This document shows positions 47,609-48,747 of a stretch of 48,747 bases of DNA, in pieces; positions within the stretch are counted from its first letter, which is position 1; the number at the start of each line of letters is the position of its first letter. The DNA is from Prevotella sp. (lineage in GTDB: Bacteria > Bacteroidota > Bacteroidia > Bacteroidales > Bacteroidaceae): contig JAIKWS010000014.1 of assembly GCA_024684515.1 (NCBI GenBank), forward strand, positions 1 through 48,747. Reading direction: 5' to 3'. Both the position numbers and the translations under genes were made by a program. The notes beneath the pieces were generated by a model. It saw nothing but the letters and a program-made list of their open reading frames with translations, did not search any database and had not been told where the DNA came from.

Positions 47609-48124
47609 ATGGCTTTGATAAAGAGTTACAAGGGAATGGCTCCCAAGTGGGGAAGAGACTGTTATTTCAGTGAGAATGCCACGATTGTTGGCGATGTGAC
47701 GATTGGCGACCAGTGTTCGATATGGTTCAATGCTGTGGTGCGTGGCGATGTGGCACCGATTACCATTGGCGATCGTTCCAATGTCCAGGATGGATCATGT
47801 GTTCATGTTACTCACGATACAGGTCCCACGCATATTGGCAGCGATGTCACCATTGGGCACAATGTGACTGTTCATGCATGCACTATTCACGATGGTGCCC
47901 TCATTGGTATGGGCTCTACATTGCTGGATGGATGCGAGATTGGCGAGGGTGCTATTGTGGCAGCAGGGGCTTTGGTGCTGCAGAATACAAAAATTCCTCC
48001 CCACGAGATATGGGGTGGTGTGCCTGCTAAGTATCTCAAGCCTACGCGACCAGGACAGACAGACAATGCTGCCCACTATGTTGAGTATGCAAAGGAGTAT
48101 ATGAAAGATTCTTCAGAAGGATAG
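47609..48124 (+). CDS. Gamma-carbonic anhydrase family left-handed beta-helix protein
   Basis: 171 residues from ATG 47609 (MALIKSYKGMAPKWGRDCYF). Hexapeptide repeats run from about residue 18 to 140 (IVGDVTIGDQCSIWFNAVVRGDV...). The His ligands of the trimer-interface metal appear in CVHVTHDTG and IGHNVTVHACTIHD; GGVPAKYLKPT ends the helix before a C-terminal helix. Members bind Zn or Fe and hydrate CO2, although many bacterial YrdA/CaiE-like homologues show weak or no activity. It is a lone gene flanked by two copies of the MITE-like element. Confidence 0.93.
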   Translation: MALIKSYKGMAPKWGRDCYFSENATIVGDVTIGDQCSIWFNAVVRGDVAPITIGDRSNVQDGSCVHVTHDTGPTHIGSDVTIGHNVTVHACTIHDGALIGMGSTLLDGCEIGEGAIVAAGALVLQNTKIPPHEIWGGVPAKYLKPTRPGQTDNAAHYVEYAKEYMKDSSEG

Positions 48125-48138
48125 GAGTTGCTGGCAAC

Positions 48139-48330
48139 GATGATGGCGGTATTGGCCAGTTACTGAATTGTCTGATACGATGATGGCGGTATTGGCCAGT
48201 TACTGAAGTGCCTGGCACGATAATGGCTGTATCGGCCAGGAGCAGAATCGTCTGACACAATGATTGTTTTCTTGTCCTAGGAACTGATTTTTCTGACACA
48301 ATAATGACTAGGACAAAGACTGTCTGACAC
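48139..48330. repeat. 40-bp tandem repeat after the carbonic anhydrase-like gene
   Basis: CGATGATGGCGGTATTGGCC plus about 20 bp ending in CTGAyA starts at 48139 and 48179 with strong identity. Decaying copies start at 48219, 48259 and about 48300. The array begins 14 bp after the stop and runs up to the next MITE-like copy. Confidence 0.85.
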
Positions 48331-48342
48331 GATGAAAAATTT

Positions 48343-48745
48343 CGACCTGTGTGGTTGAAATCCTTATGAACAATCTGTAATCTCGCTAAACAAGGATAGT
48401 GTCATGGCCGGATGGCGATCCCCTCCCCTCCTCTTAGGGGAACTTTTGGAGCAGCGAGAGCCATCAAGCTAGCTTGTTTGGCGCGACTCGGCATAGCTCA
48501 AACTAGTTTGGCTCTGCTCTCGCTGCTCCAAAAGTTCCCCTAAGAGGAGGAGAAAGGCTACGGGTAGGCGAGCTTGCTCGGGAATGTGGCTACGCGATGT
48601 CCTTCACTCGTGGCTACGCGATGTCCTTCACTCGTGGCTAGCGCACGGCTGGCTAAAGCGATATCTGCCAGTGAGCTTCATGCCAATGGTCATGATAAAA
48701 GTCTATTTTTTTTCATCAAGTATCAATCTTCAACCGCACAGGTCG
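48343..48745. mobile_element. MITE-like composite element, copy C
   Basis: Left end CGACCTGTGTGGTTGAA (one change from copy B), right end TTCAACCGCACAGGTCG (48729-48745), just inside the window edge. Left flank AAAAATTT; the two bases after the right end are AA, consistent with but not proof of an 8-bp duplication. A perfect 34-bp inverted repeat (48427-48460 with 48517-48550) encloses a 56-nt loop that itself holds the palindromes CAAGCTAGCTTG (48465-48476) and CAAACTAGTTTG (48499-48510). No ORF is conserved between copies. Confidence 0.85.
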
Positions 48746-48747
48746 AA

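Overview
The window looks like chromosomal DNA from a Bacteroidales bacterium, most likely a Prevotella-type organism. Evidence seen directly: promoters follow the Bacteroidota pattern (TTTG or TTGG, a 19-20 nt gap, then TAnnTTTG), most genes lack Shine-Dalgarno sites, and there is a SusC/SusD pair, a porP-gldKLMN type IX secretion (T9SS) block, HU-CCDC81/SPOR and DUF4302-type proteins. No tRNA, rRNA, CRISPR array, intact transposase or phage gene was seen.

Layout. 1-2.3 kb: start of a nucleotide-sugar dehydrogenase and rfbC on the minus strand, divergent from an HU-CCDC81/SPOR protein and an FHA protein. 2.6-8.7 kb: a histidine kinase and a receiver-Fis regulator, divergent from a HlyD-type adaptor; then Hsp20, a carboxypeptidase-regulatory-like secreted protein and a small secreted protein. 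The adaptor and small-protein promoters carry the same 17-bp palindrome (TGTCTAA-N3-TTAGACA) at exactly the same distance from the -7 box, which suggests a small regulon. 9.6-15.8 kb: a 2x[4Fe-4S] ferredoxin, a LOG-family protein, a minus-strand operon (Ser/Thr kinase-TonB fusion, PfkB sugar kinase, flavodiiron protein) and an esterase fused to a degenerate 5'-nucleotidase-like domain. 15.8-25 kb: minus-strand run porP-gldK-gldL-gldM-gldN-outer-membrane barrel-priA. 25-42 kb: a secreted, probably alpha/alpha-toroid protein, a GH26 mannanase-like enzyme, and a susC-susD-metallohydrolase-DUF4302-giant surface protein operon. The GH26 enzyme and the giant protein end in nearly identical tails that look like sorting signals, so they are candidate cargo of the neighbouring T9SS. 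43-48.1 kb: aminopeptidase P, malate dehydrogenase and a gamma-carbonic anhydrase-like protein.

The most unusual content is between the genes. Three copies of a composite element (about 350-440 bp) occur; one is complete, with 17-bp perfect terminal inverted repeats and an 8-bp target duplication, so it is a MITE-like mobile element built of nested inverted-repeat modules. Several intergenic regions hold short arrays of unrelated sequence but common phasing (about 11, 21 or 22 bp, one or two helical turns). One of these, GAACATATGTTC every 22 bp, occurs at two sites 19 kb apart. Other tandem repeats (30, 35 and 40 bp) start at or just after stop codons; one is made of copies of the kinase gene's own last codons.

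All functional calls come from reading motifs and family resemblance by eye. No database search was possible.
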